DNA from: Paraspadella gotoi
Taxonomy: Eukaryota > Chaetognatha
NCBI GenBank assembly: GCA_051294375.1
Contig: CM119271.1
Span: forward strand, 8,423,788-8,487,787
DNA length: 64,000 nt
Reading direction: 5' to 3'
This document shows positions 47,401 to 58,020 of the stretch, piece by piece. Position 1 is the stretch's first letter. Every line of letters begins with the position of its first letter. Position numbers and translations under genes: made by a program. The notes beneath the pieces were generated by a model, which worked only from the letters and a program-made list of their open reading frames with translations, made no database searches and was not told the DNA's origin.

Positions 47401-50020
47401 GTGCCGGAACGTCGCGAGTCTAACCACCAAATTCCTAACCCTTACCTTGAGACGATCCCCGTTGGTGTCTGAAGAATCGGCGCGTTCGCTTCCCGCCAAA
47501 TCGATCAGATTGACGTTGCTGGTCTTGACGGAAATTGCCTCCCCAAGGTCGTCCAGGTTCTCAGTCTGATGGAAGACAAACAAAAAAATTAATATAGCGA
47601 ATCAATCGATCTTGACAAGCTAACGTGGTTTTGTCATTAACATCCACCTTGCTTTGATGCAGAAAAATAGTGAAAACGGCGTGGCTTCGGCTGCTCCTGT
47701 CGTTCATCGCCGTGGCGGCGGTGGCGCGGTTCTTGTTGGCGATATCGATGTAGACTTTGATGTCCTCCTGTGAGAAGACGTCGCGCACGACGATCCCTTC
47801 CACGTAGGGCCCAGTGCTGGCGTGCTCGCGAACGCGCAAGGCCGGCGCCTTTTCGTTTGGCATGTTGGGACGGAGCAAGTCGTAGATCTTCTCGTTGTAT
47901 ATCTCGTAGCAGGACACTTTGATCTCGAACTGGGTCTGTACAAGAGGGACGATAAACAATGTTTAGACGGATTTGGAAGTATTGAGATGATATTCGACGA
48001 TTTCCAGTTCTTACATATTGCGACGGAGTATTGTGTCTGGTGTATGTTTCAATCCGCTTAAAGAGGTCCTCTGCGAAGCGAGGAATGATTCCAGGATCCT
48101 CAGGAACACCCATCATGCTAAGGAATTAAGGGATATTATAATCAAAGTTTAGTGAAGAAAAAGTAGAGCGCACAACAACCTTCTGCAAATCAACACCTAT
48201 AGGTTTTTCCGGATCCCGTCTGTCCGTATGCAAAAAGGCTTGTGTTGTATCCTTCAAAGGCCTTGTTGAGAAGCGGTTGACCCAGAGTCTCGTAGACGCA
48301 TTTTTGAGAGGCGAAGGAGGCGCCGGCGACGGAAGAGTCCGAGTGAGACCAAAAGCAATAATCGTAGCTGAAATGCGAGGAAAACAAATGAAAACAAATA
48401 CATTTAATCAACCAAATAAAGTTCTTTTAGTTACCGTCCCCGCCAGGGAGCTTGCGCCGTGTGAGGGGGGCCTCCTTGATGCTGATCCGGAGTAGACACC
48501 GTCGTAGTCGTGTTGTCCATCCCGATCACGAGTCGACAAGCTGAAGGGTTATCCAATTCCCTGGTTAAAAAAAGGTTATTTTGATTTCCTTATTCAAAAG
48601 CATCTTAGGAAAAACACGAAAAACGTACTTGGCAACGAAGGGCCTGACTCGGATAGCGACAGTAACGGACTGGGACGTTGACTCGATGCGACCTCGACGT
48701 TTTTGAGAGGAAACAACGTCGCCAACGCCCTTGGTGACGACGCCGGAACCATTCAGCGCCAATGCCGACGCGTCGTGATATTCCTCCGAAGAACCGGACG
48801 AGGATTCCGATGCAGCAGTTTCGTTCATCTTATCTTTGTTGTCCCCGATGATGGATGAGTCTTCTACCGCCTATAACGAATTATAATTAAAAATTAATAA
48901 CATAGTTCAAATAATTACATTTAATAATGATTAATGATAACTAATAATTTGCCTTCATGAAGGAGTCCGAATCTCGACTGATGGTCGAAAGGAGAGAATC
49001 GTCAGCGGCGCCGCTTTTACGCCACAACGACGCCGCCGTGGGAGTGTCGCCTTTCTTTTTGTCCTCCAGGTTACGCCGGGCGCCACTGAGGTGAACACAA
49101 TAGCAACGCAAGAAACGCATGTTAATTTAGATTCATTGAAAATATTATATAAACATGACTGACTTCTTGGTCTTGGACTCTCCATTCCGCGACTGACGCG
49201 GCGGTCGTGACTTAAGATTGTCGCCGCCGGCGTTGCGAGAGAGGGGCGTGGTTTGTGGCATGGTGGAGCGGGTGGCGTCCTCGGCGATGGAACAGAGTGA
49301 GTCCGTCGATCCAGTGGGCGAGGGAGACAGGAGGCAGATTTTTCTGAATGACAAATAGAAAATTAATAAATAGAAAAATTATGGTGGATAAGACGGTCAA
49401 AGTCTTTCATGTACCGTGGTGTGACAGTTCCGTTGATGGATGCTTCCAAAACTTGAGAACTGAAAGTGACGCCGTTGTGAATTCCGGAACGCGGCGTCGA
49501 CGTCTGGGAGGCGCGTTCTAGACTTGTGCTGCGCTTGCGAACGCTACATAAAAAATGAGTTTTAAGTATTGTCTGTTTTTATTTTTAATTCAAATAGCCA
49601 AGACTTAGTACCTTTCATTTTTATCTTTAAGTAGTGACCTGTCGAAAGACCCCGATCGTTGGCGGTTTGCAGGTCTAGTCAACTGAAAGTTTCGGGTCAA
49701 ACGGGTATTAAAAAAAGTTTTAACCGTCGGGAAAAGTGCGTTGATTATTACGAACCTGAGCGACTTTCCCGGTCGAGGTTCCGACGAGAGTTTTGACCCT
49801 GGTTTGCTTTTGATTCGTCGCGGAAGGCGCCTGGTTCGCCCTGATTCGATCCGCGGGTCTAGAAGATCGTCTGATGACCCCAAAAAGGGAAAAACACCAA
49901 AAAAGGAGGGAAAAGTGTAACCGGTTTAGGACTCGATCCTCCTCGATCCCCCAATTACGGAGAGAAGAGAGAAAAAAAGGAAGATCCCCTCCTGACTCAC
50001 CCTGCAGCAGCGCCTTTCAT
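44446..50020 (-). CDS. KIF14: Kinesin-3-type motor protein, KIF14-like, 21 exons
   Basis: Exons start at 50020, 49858, 49682, 49543, 49343, 49085, 48870, 48560, 48367, 48117, 47935, 47565, 46782, 46599, 46350, 46067, 45783, 45468, 45295, 45072 and 44616; all joins keep phase, giving about 1,107 residues. A Ser/Arg-rich leader of ~280 residues precedes the motor (about 279-650): [20 protein letters not shown] (P-loop 383-390), [22 protein letters not shown] (switch I), [11 protein letters not shown] (switch II), [15 protein letters not shown] and [17 protein letters not shown]. These features, the N-terminal leader and NGDRLK favour KIF14 (nebbish), a cytokinesis kinesin. The tail has coiled-coil-like segments but no FHA domain that I can see and is shorter than human KIF14 (about 1,648). 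Intron 6 has a GC donor. Confidence 0.88.
47083..47262 (-). other. Coding-like segment in a kinesin intron
   Basis: In the 662-bp intron between the kinesin exons ending at 47446 and starting at 46782, a minus-strand frame stays open for ~60 codons ([36 protein letters not shown]). It is flanked by an acceptor-like TTTAG and a donor-like TTG|GTAACG. Its length is not a multiple of three in the needed phase, so including it would shift the motor frame. It may be a cryptic or poison exon, or chance. Confidence 0.25.
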
Positions 50021-50324
50021 CTCGCGGCCCGCTTCATCCAACACAACGACAACGACTACGATGACACGCAAGGTTTTCGATGTTTTTTGACGCAACGGAC
50101 CAAATTGTGTTCAGAATCTTTTTTTGTGCTCTTGGCTATGGGATGTTTTCTCCTTTTTTATTCCTTCTTGTTTTTTTCTTCTCGGTTTCGGTTTGAATTC
50201 AAAATCAGCCGCTCTGCCGGAAGAAACAGTGGCTCGATTTGAGTAAGGGATAAAAACTAGGAGAGGATGGAACAAAGGAAAATACAATTTTACGTTACAC
50301 GAATGGGTCTTACAATTTGTATTC

Positions 50325-50411
<87 letters not shown>

Positions 50412-51088
50412 CGAGAGCGACAGACCAATTTGCATAAATCATTGTCTTCTTATATTGACTTTTGACCGAGACTCGGGAATATTTGACCGAGAAAATGACT
50501 AAGTTCCGGTCTTTGGCTCTGGTCTATGAGGCGAGTCTCACTGAAGTTAATGCTTTTTAACTTGTCATTTAATCTATCATTTTTTTTTCATTTTCTCGAG
50601 AATATGTCACTAGTTCACTACACTGATTGATTGATTAATTAATGCGATTATTCGATCGTAACATTTGTCTTTCTCTGATTTAAATTTCTATTATTGAAAT
50701 AAAAGTTAAAGAGAGGATTGTTCTCAGCTGTGTCAATAATTCACAGAAGGTCGTCTATTCGGGTTTAAATAACAATAAATAATTATTAAATTAATGAATA
50801 CAGGTGCATCAATTGGGAAATGACTAGATATCTCATCCTTGGATAACAATGCTTTTCAATATTATCAACATAAAATTGGTCAAGAAATATAAGTTGTAAA
50901 CATAAATAAGGAACGTTTTACACAGAAATGCGAAGCGAAAGGCAAGCCGAAATATTCGCCGGGTCATAAGAAATTACCGTGGTTAATACAATAAAGACGG
51001 CAAGATAGCATAGGTTGGATGTAGTATGTTAATGCGTTTTTTTTTAATTAAAATACAATGGTTTGGTTGATAATAATGACAACCACCG
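50021..51088. other. Kinesin promoter region and spacer
   Basis: A (GA)n microsatellite at 50324-50405 lies about 300 bp upstream of the kinesin start codon. The rest is A/T-rich and without coding exons. Confidence 0.5.
50324..50405 (+). repeat. (GA)n microsatellite
   Basis: About 40 GA units upstream of the kinesin gene. Confidence 0.95.
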
Positions 51089-54000
51089 TCAAACAAAGCA
51101 TTTTTTTTTCTCTGCCTCGAACCCGAGACGCGAAAGCGAACGTGAAGCGATGCTGCCGAAGGACGGAGCCTTCGAGCATCTTGTCAAGTGAAGTTGAAGC
51201 CGGACTCTGTCGTCAAAAGGTTGCCCGCATTCAATACAGTTATACCGGGGATGCTGGCGGTCTTCGTCGAACTTCGGTTGGGCGTCAGGTTCCAGTTTTA
51301 CCCCTGAAGAAAATGAGAAACACTCCCTGCGACTTTCGACGACTTTACTCAGAAGCAAAGGGTTCGCGACTTCGTCATCGTCTCCGCAGTCGTCGACGTC
51401 AATCTCGACGTCGTCATCGTCTTCGTCGACGTCCTCGTCGTCGGATCGCAAAAACTCGTTGGACGGGCCGCGGTCATCGTCTCGAAAATCTGAGGGCGAT
51501 TTTCTTTGGTGAACCTTTCTATGCCGCTCCAAGTTGCTCTTGTGTGAAGTGGCGTAGTTGCAAACGGCGCAGCAGTAATCCTTCTAAACGGTTTGCAACG
51601 ATTTATTTATATTCTTTAGTTAATAATTGTCAAAAACAACTGTCCATCGCTCACCTGTCCGCTGTGCACCGTCAAGTGGCGCTTCAGTAACGCCTTTCGG
51701 CAAAAGTTTCTTCCGCAGTAGCGACACTCGTACCCGTTGCGGTGGCAGCGAACCACGTGGTCGCGCAATGAAGCCTTGCTGTTGAAGACAAGGCCGCAAC
51801 ATTCAAGTAGCTAGGAAACGTAATTAGTTGAGATCAAACATTAATTAACGAATGCGATTTTTTTTTAGCATTAATAAATTACTTTATTGCTTTCTTGATG
51901 CATTGTAACGATGTGGCGTTTCAAATTGTTTTTTCTGAAAATGAGGGGGAAAAAAAAAACAATTAAAACGATAATCTTATGAGAAAAAGAATGAGCACTG
52001 AAACCAACAAACCCCACCTGTCCGTAAAATATCTGCATTGGCCGCAATGAAATTTCTTCTTCTCGACCGGAAATCCTTGGATTTTGTTGAATCTCGACGT
52101 CAGCGAATTAATTGAGTGCGCTGATGAAGTCGGAAACGAGGGCGGCGCCTTCAAGGCGGCTCCCCGGCGGGAAGAAGGCGGCGCCATAGAGGTTATTGCG
52201 CTGGCGGCGCTGCGAATGGAACAAGCGGTCGATGCGAGCACGGGATGCTGCGGCGGCTGCAACGAGGCGGCTTCCGTCGGTGATGGCGTTCCGAAAGGGT
52301 TTTGACATTTTCCCGCCTTCTGGAAGACTGGGGAATGGGGATATTTAAATAGTTGTAATTTAAAAGACATCAAAAACATAAAATCCATCATGATAATGTA
52401 TATCTAATTATCTATGAAATTGGTACAACCAATATAAAAATTATCCATTCATTTAATAAATAAGCTATTTTGCCCCTGACTTTGGACAGGCTTTGGTGGT
52501 TTAAGGCCTCCATCACTCTTACAAGATAATTACATAGCAGGTCCCTGCAAGCTTTCAATCAAGACTCTCTCACAGTCCCGTTTATTCACTCCCAGAGTAC
52601 CTGGCTTCCCTATCAATGAAGTGGAAAATATTTCAAAGAATGTTTCAATTGTATAAAAAGACCTCTCCCTAAAGTATTAGATCGGGGAATACTTATTGTA
52701 CTCCGCACTAGCATCAAAATACAAGGAGCTGAATTTTATGAAATTGGTACAACCAATATAAAAATTATCCATTAATTTAATAAATAAGATATCTTGCCCC
52801 TGACTTTGGACAGGCTTTGGTGGTTTAAGGCCTCCATCACTCTATGTTAAGTATGCTACACCTTTAGGTCCTTTACCCTTTAAAAACCTTGAAAGTTATA
52901 AGGACACATGCTTGTTGAGACCATTTTCTGTTCCGTTTGTTTTTTTTAATTAACGTTTTTCTCACCCGAATTGGCGATGATAGGAGACCCAAAACGAAAG
53001 TTAAACTTGTTTCCGATTTTGAAGGAGAGACGGAGGAGCGAGGAGGAAAGAGAGGAGAGAGGGAGGGGAATTGAGAGAAGAGAGAGAGTGGAGGGGAGAA
53101 AGAGAAGAAGTTGGAGGAATGGCAACGCGCTTTCTTCTCGGCACCGAGTAAAACGCCGAAGCCTTTCGGTCGGATATGGGGGAAATTTGCAGCGGCGGCG
53201 GCGGCGGGGCGGCATCGTCGCCAGTGGCGGCGCGTCCTCAGTCGGCGGTGTCGTTTCGGCGCGAAACGGAATCGGAGAACAAAAGGGAAACGCGACATCG
53301 GGTCTTCTGGCCAGAGGGCGACGGAGGCCCGGGTTGGCGTCAAGGATCTCGGAGAAGGTCGTCGGTTGACGTTGGTGGTTGACGGCAGGGGGATGGGAAC
53401 TGGACGTCGGAAATAAATTATTTGAGCTACAATTTTCGCACTTCTTAATTGGGATGGGATGGCTATTATTTTTCGTTGAAATATATTTATTTGATGACGC
53501 ATTATTACTGCTCATTCGCAGCGGATCGTATCAGCCTCGGTAGCGCAGTAGGCAGCGCGTCAGTCTCATAATGATATTCAAGAGTTATCTGAAGGTCGTG
53601 AGTTCGATCCTCACCCGGGGCACGTTTTACTTTCTTGTTTAAGTACGTAAATCTAAATATTCTATCTGAAAATATCCTACGTCGTAACTAAAACAAAGTT
53701 TATTTCAAGCGAAGCAGGTCGAGAGTCGAGAATTCGATCCTCACCAAGGGCACATGATTAAAATTATATTTTTTTGAAAATGTGCAATGCACAATGCACA
53801 TTTAAGTTTAAAGAAACGATTCAGTTCTAAGCTATCCTAAAAACCCCGGTAGCGCAGACGGCGCCGCGTTCGTCTCGTATTGAACGAAAAGAGCTATCCG
53901 AAGGTCTTGAGTTCAGTCCTCACACGGGACATGCTGAAGTAACTTTTGTTTGATTTTGACGAATCGTATGATATCGACTGACCTTTGGTAGCGTTGAATG

Positions 54001-54149
54001 CCAATCAGAGAACCGGAAGTGGGAATGGAAATCGTTCTGACCCCGGATGTAAGATCCAGCGGCGCGTCGTAAATGTCTGGGCGTTTTGCCCGATCGCTCT
54101 GTGGCGACGTCGGCGTCGGCGGCAGAGAAAAGTGATCGCCGATTATCAT
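51089..54149 (-). CDS. C2H2 zinc-finger protein with a CtBP-type motif, six exons (one uncertain)
   Basis: Well-supported exons: 54149-53983, 52319-52018, 51934-51883, 51810-51655 and about 51580-51089, in phase. A further exon from about 53399 to about 53150 fits the phase of the first, but its donor could not be found. Exon 1 encodes MIIGDHFSLPPTPTSPQSD and PLDLT, a PxDL(S/T)-type motif known to recruit the corepressor CtBP. The fingers follow: FHCGQCRYF...HIVTMH, LLECCGLVF...HVVRCH, YECRYCGRNF...HLTVH, DYCCAVCNYA...HRKVH, then a very acidic linker and a last finger YNCIECGQPF...HLTRC. Probable role: sequence-specific transcriptional repressor. I do not recognise the ortholog. An acceptor at about 54193 suggests a 5'-UTR exon boundary just upstream. 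Confidence 0.7.
52417..52845 (+). repeat. Direct pair of an interspersed repeat
   Basis: A segment of about 105 bp at 52417-52523 (ATGAAATTGGTACAACCAAT, GCCCCTGACTTTGGACAGGC, TTTAAGGCCTCCATCACTCT) recurs almost identically at 52736-52845, 319 bp downstream. Between them lies unique sequence containing AAGCTTTCAATCAAGACT. The segment starts with the palindrome ATTGGT-ACA-ACCAAT. Related pieces occur at 38165-38295 and near 60896. The arrangement could be a long-terminal-repeat-like or tandem element in a zinc-finger-gene intron. Confidence 0.8.
53534..53622 (+). tRNA. trnM-CAT: tRNA-Met (elongator, CAT) with a 16-nt intron
   Basis: The acceptor arms GCCTCGG and CCGGGGC pair, followed by discriminator A at 53622. 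The D-arm/A box reads TAGCGCAGTAGGCAGCGC, the anticodon CAT is at 53567-53569, and the T arm is GTGAG-TTCGATC-CTCAC with a good B box. Removing 53571-53586 (16 nt, after the purine next to the anticodon) restores the standard elongator tRNA-Met loop CTCATAA and stem TCTGA. A TTTT pol III terminator follows at 53624. The gene lies within an intron of the minus-strand zinc-finger gene. Confidence 0.9.
53706..53752 (+). pseudogene. tRNA-Met 3' fragment
   Basis: This segment keeps the variable loop, T arm (AATTCGATCCTCACC) and acceptor 3' end (AAGGGCACA) of the tRNA-Met but lacks a 5' half. Confidence 0.6.
53844..53931 (+). pseudogene. Decayed tRNA-Met copy with a homologous insert
   Basis: It aligns end to end with the tRNA at 53534-53622 (CCGGTAGCGCAG, CGTCTCGTA, ATCCGAAGGTC, CTCAC). 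The anticodon is changed from CAT to CGT, the T loop/B box is altered (TTCAGTCC), the acceptor stem is mismatched, and there is no TTTT terminator. It too carries a 16-nt insert at the anticodon position, so the intron predates the duplication. Confidence 0.75.
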
Positions 54150-54531
54150 TGTTGACGCAAAACAGTTCCTCAAATACGCGTTTTTTAAAAAAAACCTTGA
54201 AAAGAAAATGTAATTTTATGTCAGTGGTGATAGTAATAAATATTAAAGTATGAAGTCAAAACCTATCCGGTTCAGTCGTTTAAAAAGAAAAGAGAAAGAA
54301 ATGGACGGAACGGGAACTATTCTTATTTTGTAGAGAAGAGAAAAATAAAGATGGCGTGAAAAAAAAAAGAGCAATCAACGCGAATGGAATATTTTATTTG
54401 CTCGCGACGAAATAAAAGGAAAGAAGTGACCGACGATCATCGTTGGCCGAAGGCTTGACCGGCCAAAAACACAAAAGGAAAAAAAAGAACGAATCAAATT
54501 TGACTCCGCTTTTCTAATCCTGGGAAAACCT

Positions 54532-54537
<6 letters not shown>

Positions 54538-54586
<49 letters not shown>
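54538..54586 (+). repeat. (GA)n microsatellite
   Basis: About 24 GA units upstream of the zinc-finger gene. Confidence 0.95.
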
Positions 54587-54588
<2 letters not shown>

Positions 54589-54934
54589 TGTCACTTTTGA
54601 CTTCATCGAAAGGAGCTAATCCCGGTCGGAACCGCAGAAACAGCGACGCCCCAAATCGGGATCGTCTAATCGGTATCGACGTTTTACCTTTTGTTTCCTC
54701 GTGTTTCCGCCACCTTCCTTAATTAAGGCTTTCCAAATTTTGAGAGGGAGTTTTTAGCGCGAATTTGTGCACGAATTGGTGCAGAATTAATTTTCAATAG
54801 TACACAATGGCACAGAGCGGAAGCAGGAAGTTTGCAGAATAAAGACGCGATCGCCTCGCTCGCGTTCTTTTATTTGTCTTTGCGCTGCTCCTTTGTTTTT
54901 ATTGGAAGTTCTCTCTTTCTCTCCCTCTTTCTCT

Positions 54935-54971
<37 letters not shown>

Positions 54972-56368
54972 CCTCTCGTCCGCGCTCGCGATCAAAAAAA
55001 ACTTTTCTCCCCTCTTTCCTGCGCAAAGATAATATTCCACACCGGAAGCGCGACGCCTAACTTCATTAGTTCGAACTCGATCCAATAACGAAACGCGTCG
55101 TAAAAACATCGCGCGTGACTTTCGTCCCGACCTTTCGCGATCCTTGACCTCGTCGACCCCTGGCGTAAAAAATCGTCAGGATATTGATAGAGATTCGGAG
55201 ACTTCTCTTAGTGACATAGCGGAGAGCGCGTGAAATGAACAATCAAACGATTAATTTTTTTTTTCGGTACGATCATTGACTTTTTTAATTTCGCCTATCG
55301 ATTAAAATATTATTGACTTTAATTTCACAAATGGGGCTTTTAAAAAGCGATTACTACCGACCACTCACGATGAATTTACTACTGAGAGTCCCCGAAAACC
55401 CCTTTTCGGCGCTTTGAAAAGAACGAGAACATTTTGGAAGCCATCCAGAGGCAGTTTTCTTCTGATTTTTAAAAAATTCTCATGGTCAAAAATGTAAAAA
55501 AAGAGAATTAATTATTGCGAAAGGAATTTCGGTGAAGATGTTTAAATTTTTTTTTCTTTTCGGTGTCCAAGATGAAAGTCGGAAACGAGAGGAGACAGAT
55601 CGGGTGAAGTCGCGTCTCTCTCTGTCGAAAAAAAAAAGAAGTAATGAATGCAAATCCTAATTTCCTCTTTTTCTCAATTCAGCCGGAGGACAGAAAAAAA
55701 AAAGCCACGGCTTTTAAATTGAGTCAAAAATTGTAAAAATTAGTCGGTTGAGGGGGGGGGACTGAAAAACGAATCGGCCGGCAAATTTTTCTGATTGGCA
55801 ACTCGTTCATAAAAAGTTAAAAAAAAAAAAAACAAAAAAAAAACAAACAAAACCGATGGAATCTGTAACTTAAAAAATGGAACGTCAGTGAAACCGGAGC
55901 CGATCGAAAGTCTCTGAAAAATTTGCAAAGCTTACTTACCCTTTCAAGTTCGATCATGAGTCAACGGAAACAGTAGTTGTTGTCATTGCCATCGTAAAAA
56001 GGAAATCGGTCTTGGGAGAAGATTCAGTTCTTAGTCATCCTTTTTTCACGTAACCTTAATGAGGATTCTCATCCTTCTCAGCTACCAGTCATCTCATACC
56101 GGGTCGAGGTAAACCCACAAAATTCAGTAATCTCCGCCTCGATCCCTTGACCTTCCCAACAACTAGCCCCATCTGGGTTTTCACTCTCGCTGCGATCGGA
56201 AAATAAAAAAAAGAAGGATGACGACACCGAGTCACCGACTGGAATCCAATTCCATCTCCGACGCAAGATGATCTTTGAAAAACAAGATCTTCAAAATAAG
56301 AGTTCGAGCCTTTTTTTTTTCTCTTTCCTTTTCTTCCCCTTTTCTTTTTTTGGCAACTCGATTGGAAT

Positions 56369-56725
56369 TTGGCGACGATGGGTCGTCCGCCGTCCAGTCA
56401 TCGGGAGTGTTCGTCACTGACTACAGTAGGCGTCGCCCCGCCTGGCCTAGTTCCAATGCCGTTGACGGGGCCCGCTAAAAGGAAGTCGGCCCAGGAGCCC
56501 GGAGCGATGGCGTCGGCGGCCGAGAGGGACATCGACGGCCGGGGAAAAATCGCGAAAGATGGCGCGAGGCGAAGAAGGGAGAGAGAACGAAGCCAAAATC
56601 AAGAGTCGCTGATCGAAATGTCATCAGGAGAATTTTTATTTCTTCGAGAGGAACTTCGTGAGCGAGGCTCTTTTTTTTTTTTTTTTTTTTTTGAGACGCC
56701 GAAAAGGTCGCGTTCGATTTTTTAA
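56369..56725 (+). CDS. Unidentified G/C-rich open frame
   Basis: About 118 codons, starting near MGRPPSSHRECSSL and rich in Ala, Arg, Glu and Pro, running into a T-rich region that adds a Phe tract. The G/C-rich part (to about 56600) has the base composition of exons in this window, and possible donors follow, so it may be a first exon or a 5'-UTR/CpG-rich promoter. No family is recognised and no partner exon was found. Confidence 0.2.
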   Translation: MATMGRPPSSHRECSSLTTVGVAPPGLVPMPLTGPAKRKSAQEPGAMASAAERDIDGRGKIAKDGARRRRERERSQNQESLIEMSSGEFLFLREELRERGSFFFFFFFETPKRSRSIF

Positions 56726-58020
56726 GATTAAATTAAATTTAAAAGCTTTTCTTTCAAGAAACTTAATAAAAATTATGAAGTGGTATATACTATTAAGGAC
56801 AGAAATATATCTAATAACAGCCTTTAAAAGCTTTTTATTATTTATTAACTTGCTTTGGGATTTACATTTCTTTACGATCTCATTTATCGTCGTCATAAAA
56901 TTAGTAAAAAAATCGAAATCTTATACTTTTTCTCGAGATCGTCTTTTTTATCGTTTTATTTTACTTTTAAATCCGCTAACTATTAATGTCCTCCATAATT
57001 TTTCAACTTATCTCTGTCGCCAGATTATAGATATTCTTTATAGTTGTGTAGGAGTAAATATTATATTTAATTAAAAATGGTTCCATAAATATTCATTCTC
57101 ATTTGAAAACAGTCAATTTAAAAACAAAAAATTATTATTAAAAACAAAATTTGCAGTTAATCTTGAAGAGACAATGGACGACACCGAAGATCTTTGTTAA
57201 TCCGCGGTTGATTTCAAACCGAAACGCTAAGCTTATAATTCCAGAAAATTTTCAGTAATAAAGGATTTAAAATTTTTGGACTATAAAAATTTACAAGGTA
57301 GCAGGGAACAACAAAATGCTTTTTTTTCATAAAGCACTAGCTAAACAGCTCTATTAATAGAAATTATCAAACGAAAAAATTTAACTACTTCCAAAGCAGA
57401 CTAAGAAACTAGAGCAACCACAACACGATAAACATGTCATGGGTTATAAGTTCTAACAGATAAATACTAACATGGTTGCTTTGTTTTTCAGACAACGTCA
57501 CACCTCTCCATCTTTTGACGTTGAGAGATATTTCCCGTTACTCGTTAAATTCAGAGAGTGACGGCATTTTAATATTTAAAAAGGCCTCGTCAGGTGAGTT
57601 AGTTAAAACTCATTTAGCATTTTGTTAAAAGACAGAACGTGATCCAACGCTTGGTCAATCGTTCTAATTCTCATCGCCCGGCCTTCCCTCTTCGAGAGCG
57701 CAAAAATCTCAGTTCGTTAAGGCGGTGACAAAAATCCACCGCGTGACAGCGAACTAGCTCTCGGCTACGGTCACAGGCTCGGTTCCCTGACCTCGTTCAG
57801 CACATTTTTTTTTCAAGAATTTCCTGGAGTGGAATGCTCCTACATGGGAATCAGAGGATTCAGAGGGTAAGACTAAATACTTCTATTTTAATAACTTGAT
57901 GTATTAGCTGAGGGGCTGTCACTAAAATGTTTAGCTCCCTGTAAATGAATTTACTTTATAAACGTTATCCGTTTTCAAAAGTTGAAGTAAAAGCTGAAAA
58001 AACTTGGGTAAATTTACTTT

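Larger units (their letters stand above)
54194..58020. other. Spacer with microsatellites
   Basis: This 3.8-kb gap separates two minus-strand genes (zinc finger and DNAJB12/14). It holds (GA)n at 54538-54586, (CT)n at 54938-54969, several homopolymer runs, and a G/C-rich open frame at 56369-56725. The part from 56700 to 57700 is very A/T-rich. No gene is firmly identified; the upstream promoter of the zinc-finger gene should lie near 54200-55200. Confidence 0.45.
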
